Positions 5,692-5,728 of a stretch of 5,728 nt of DNA are shown here, piece after piece. This DNA is from an uncultured Clostridiaceae bacterium (GTDB taxonomy: Bacteria; Bacillota; Clostridia; TANB77; CAG-508). The notes below the pieces were generated by a model. That model had not been told where the DNA came from, did not search any database, and saw only the letters and a program-made list of their open reading frames with translations. Location of the stretch: the NCBI GenBank assembly GCA_958402495.1, contig CATXTS010000120.1, forward strand, positions 1-5,728. The letters are read 5' to 3'. Numbering within the stretch: position 1 is the first letter of the stretch; the number at the start of each line of letters is the position of its first letter. A program made the position numbers and the translations under genes.

Positions 5692-5728
5692 ATGCAAACT
5701 TGTAAACAAATGAACCACGTAAAAAAAT

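Noticed and set aside
5692..5728. Start of another gene or a promoter after the terminator
   Set aside because: The remaining 37 bases are too short and show no RBS-start pair or good -35/-10 pair.

Overview
The window (about 30% G+C; codons rich in AAA, GAA, ATA and TTA; strong AAGGAGG-type ribosome binding sites) looks like a chromosomal stretch from a low-GC Gram-positive anaerobe, most likely a Clostridia/Lachnospiraceae-type bacterium. This assignment rests on protein style and base composition, not on a search. All genes are on the + strand.

Region 1 (1-2637) is the end of an operon. It holds the C-terminal half of an MMPL-family RND transporter, then, 16 bp later, an exported protein with Leu-x-x-Gly heptad repeats of the YhgE/Pip-associated type. 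The two probably work together at the envelope.

Region 2 (2696-3371) is the highlight: a compact type III (protein-RNA) toxin-antitoxin locus. A near-consensus extended -10 promoter is followed by two tandem 48-49 nt repeats. Each repeat can fold into an H-type pseudoknot, and two base pairs of the pseudoknot stem have changed on both sides between copies. A long hairpin terminator follows, then a ToxN/AbiQ-superfamily endoribonuclease gene, most like CptN. The toxin frame is out of register with the well-placed RBS and ATG just upstream, so its N-terminus seems to be frameshifted.

Region 3 (3412-5623) is a two-gene operon. It encodes an ECF-type sigma factor with an unusual two-helix membrane-anchored C-terminal extension and a membrane-anchored, multi-domain extracytoplasmic protein that is a candidate signalling partner. 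The partner's reading frame breaks in a short A-run near 5441-5445, and its conserved-looking C-terminus continues in another frame to 5623. An intrinsic terminator at 5653-5691 closes the unit. The last ~37 bases hold nothing I can name.

Two apparent frameshifts of the same sense (one extra base, or two missing) within 2.5 kb mean either real gene decay or phase variation, or assembly error in A/T runs. Raw-read checking would decide between these.
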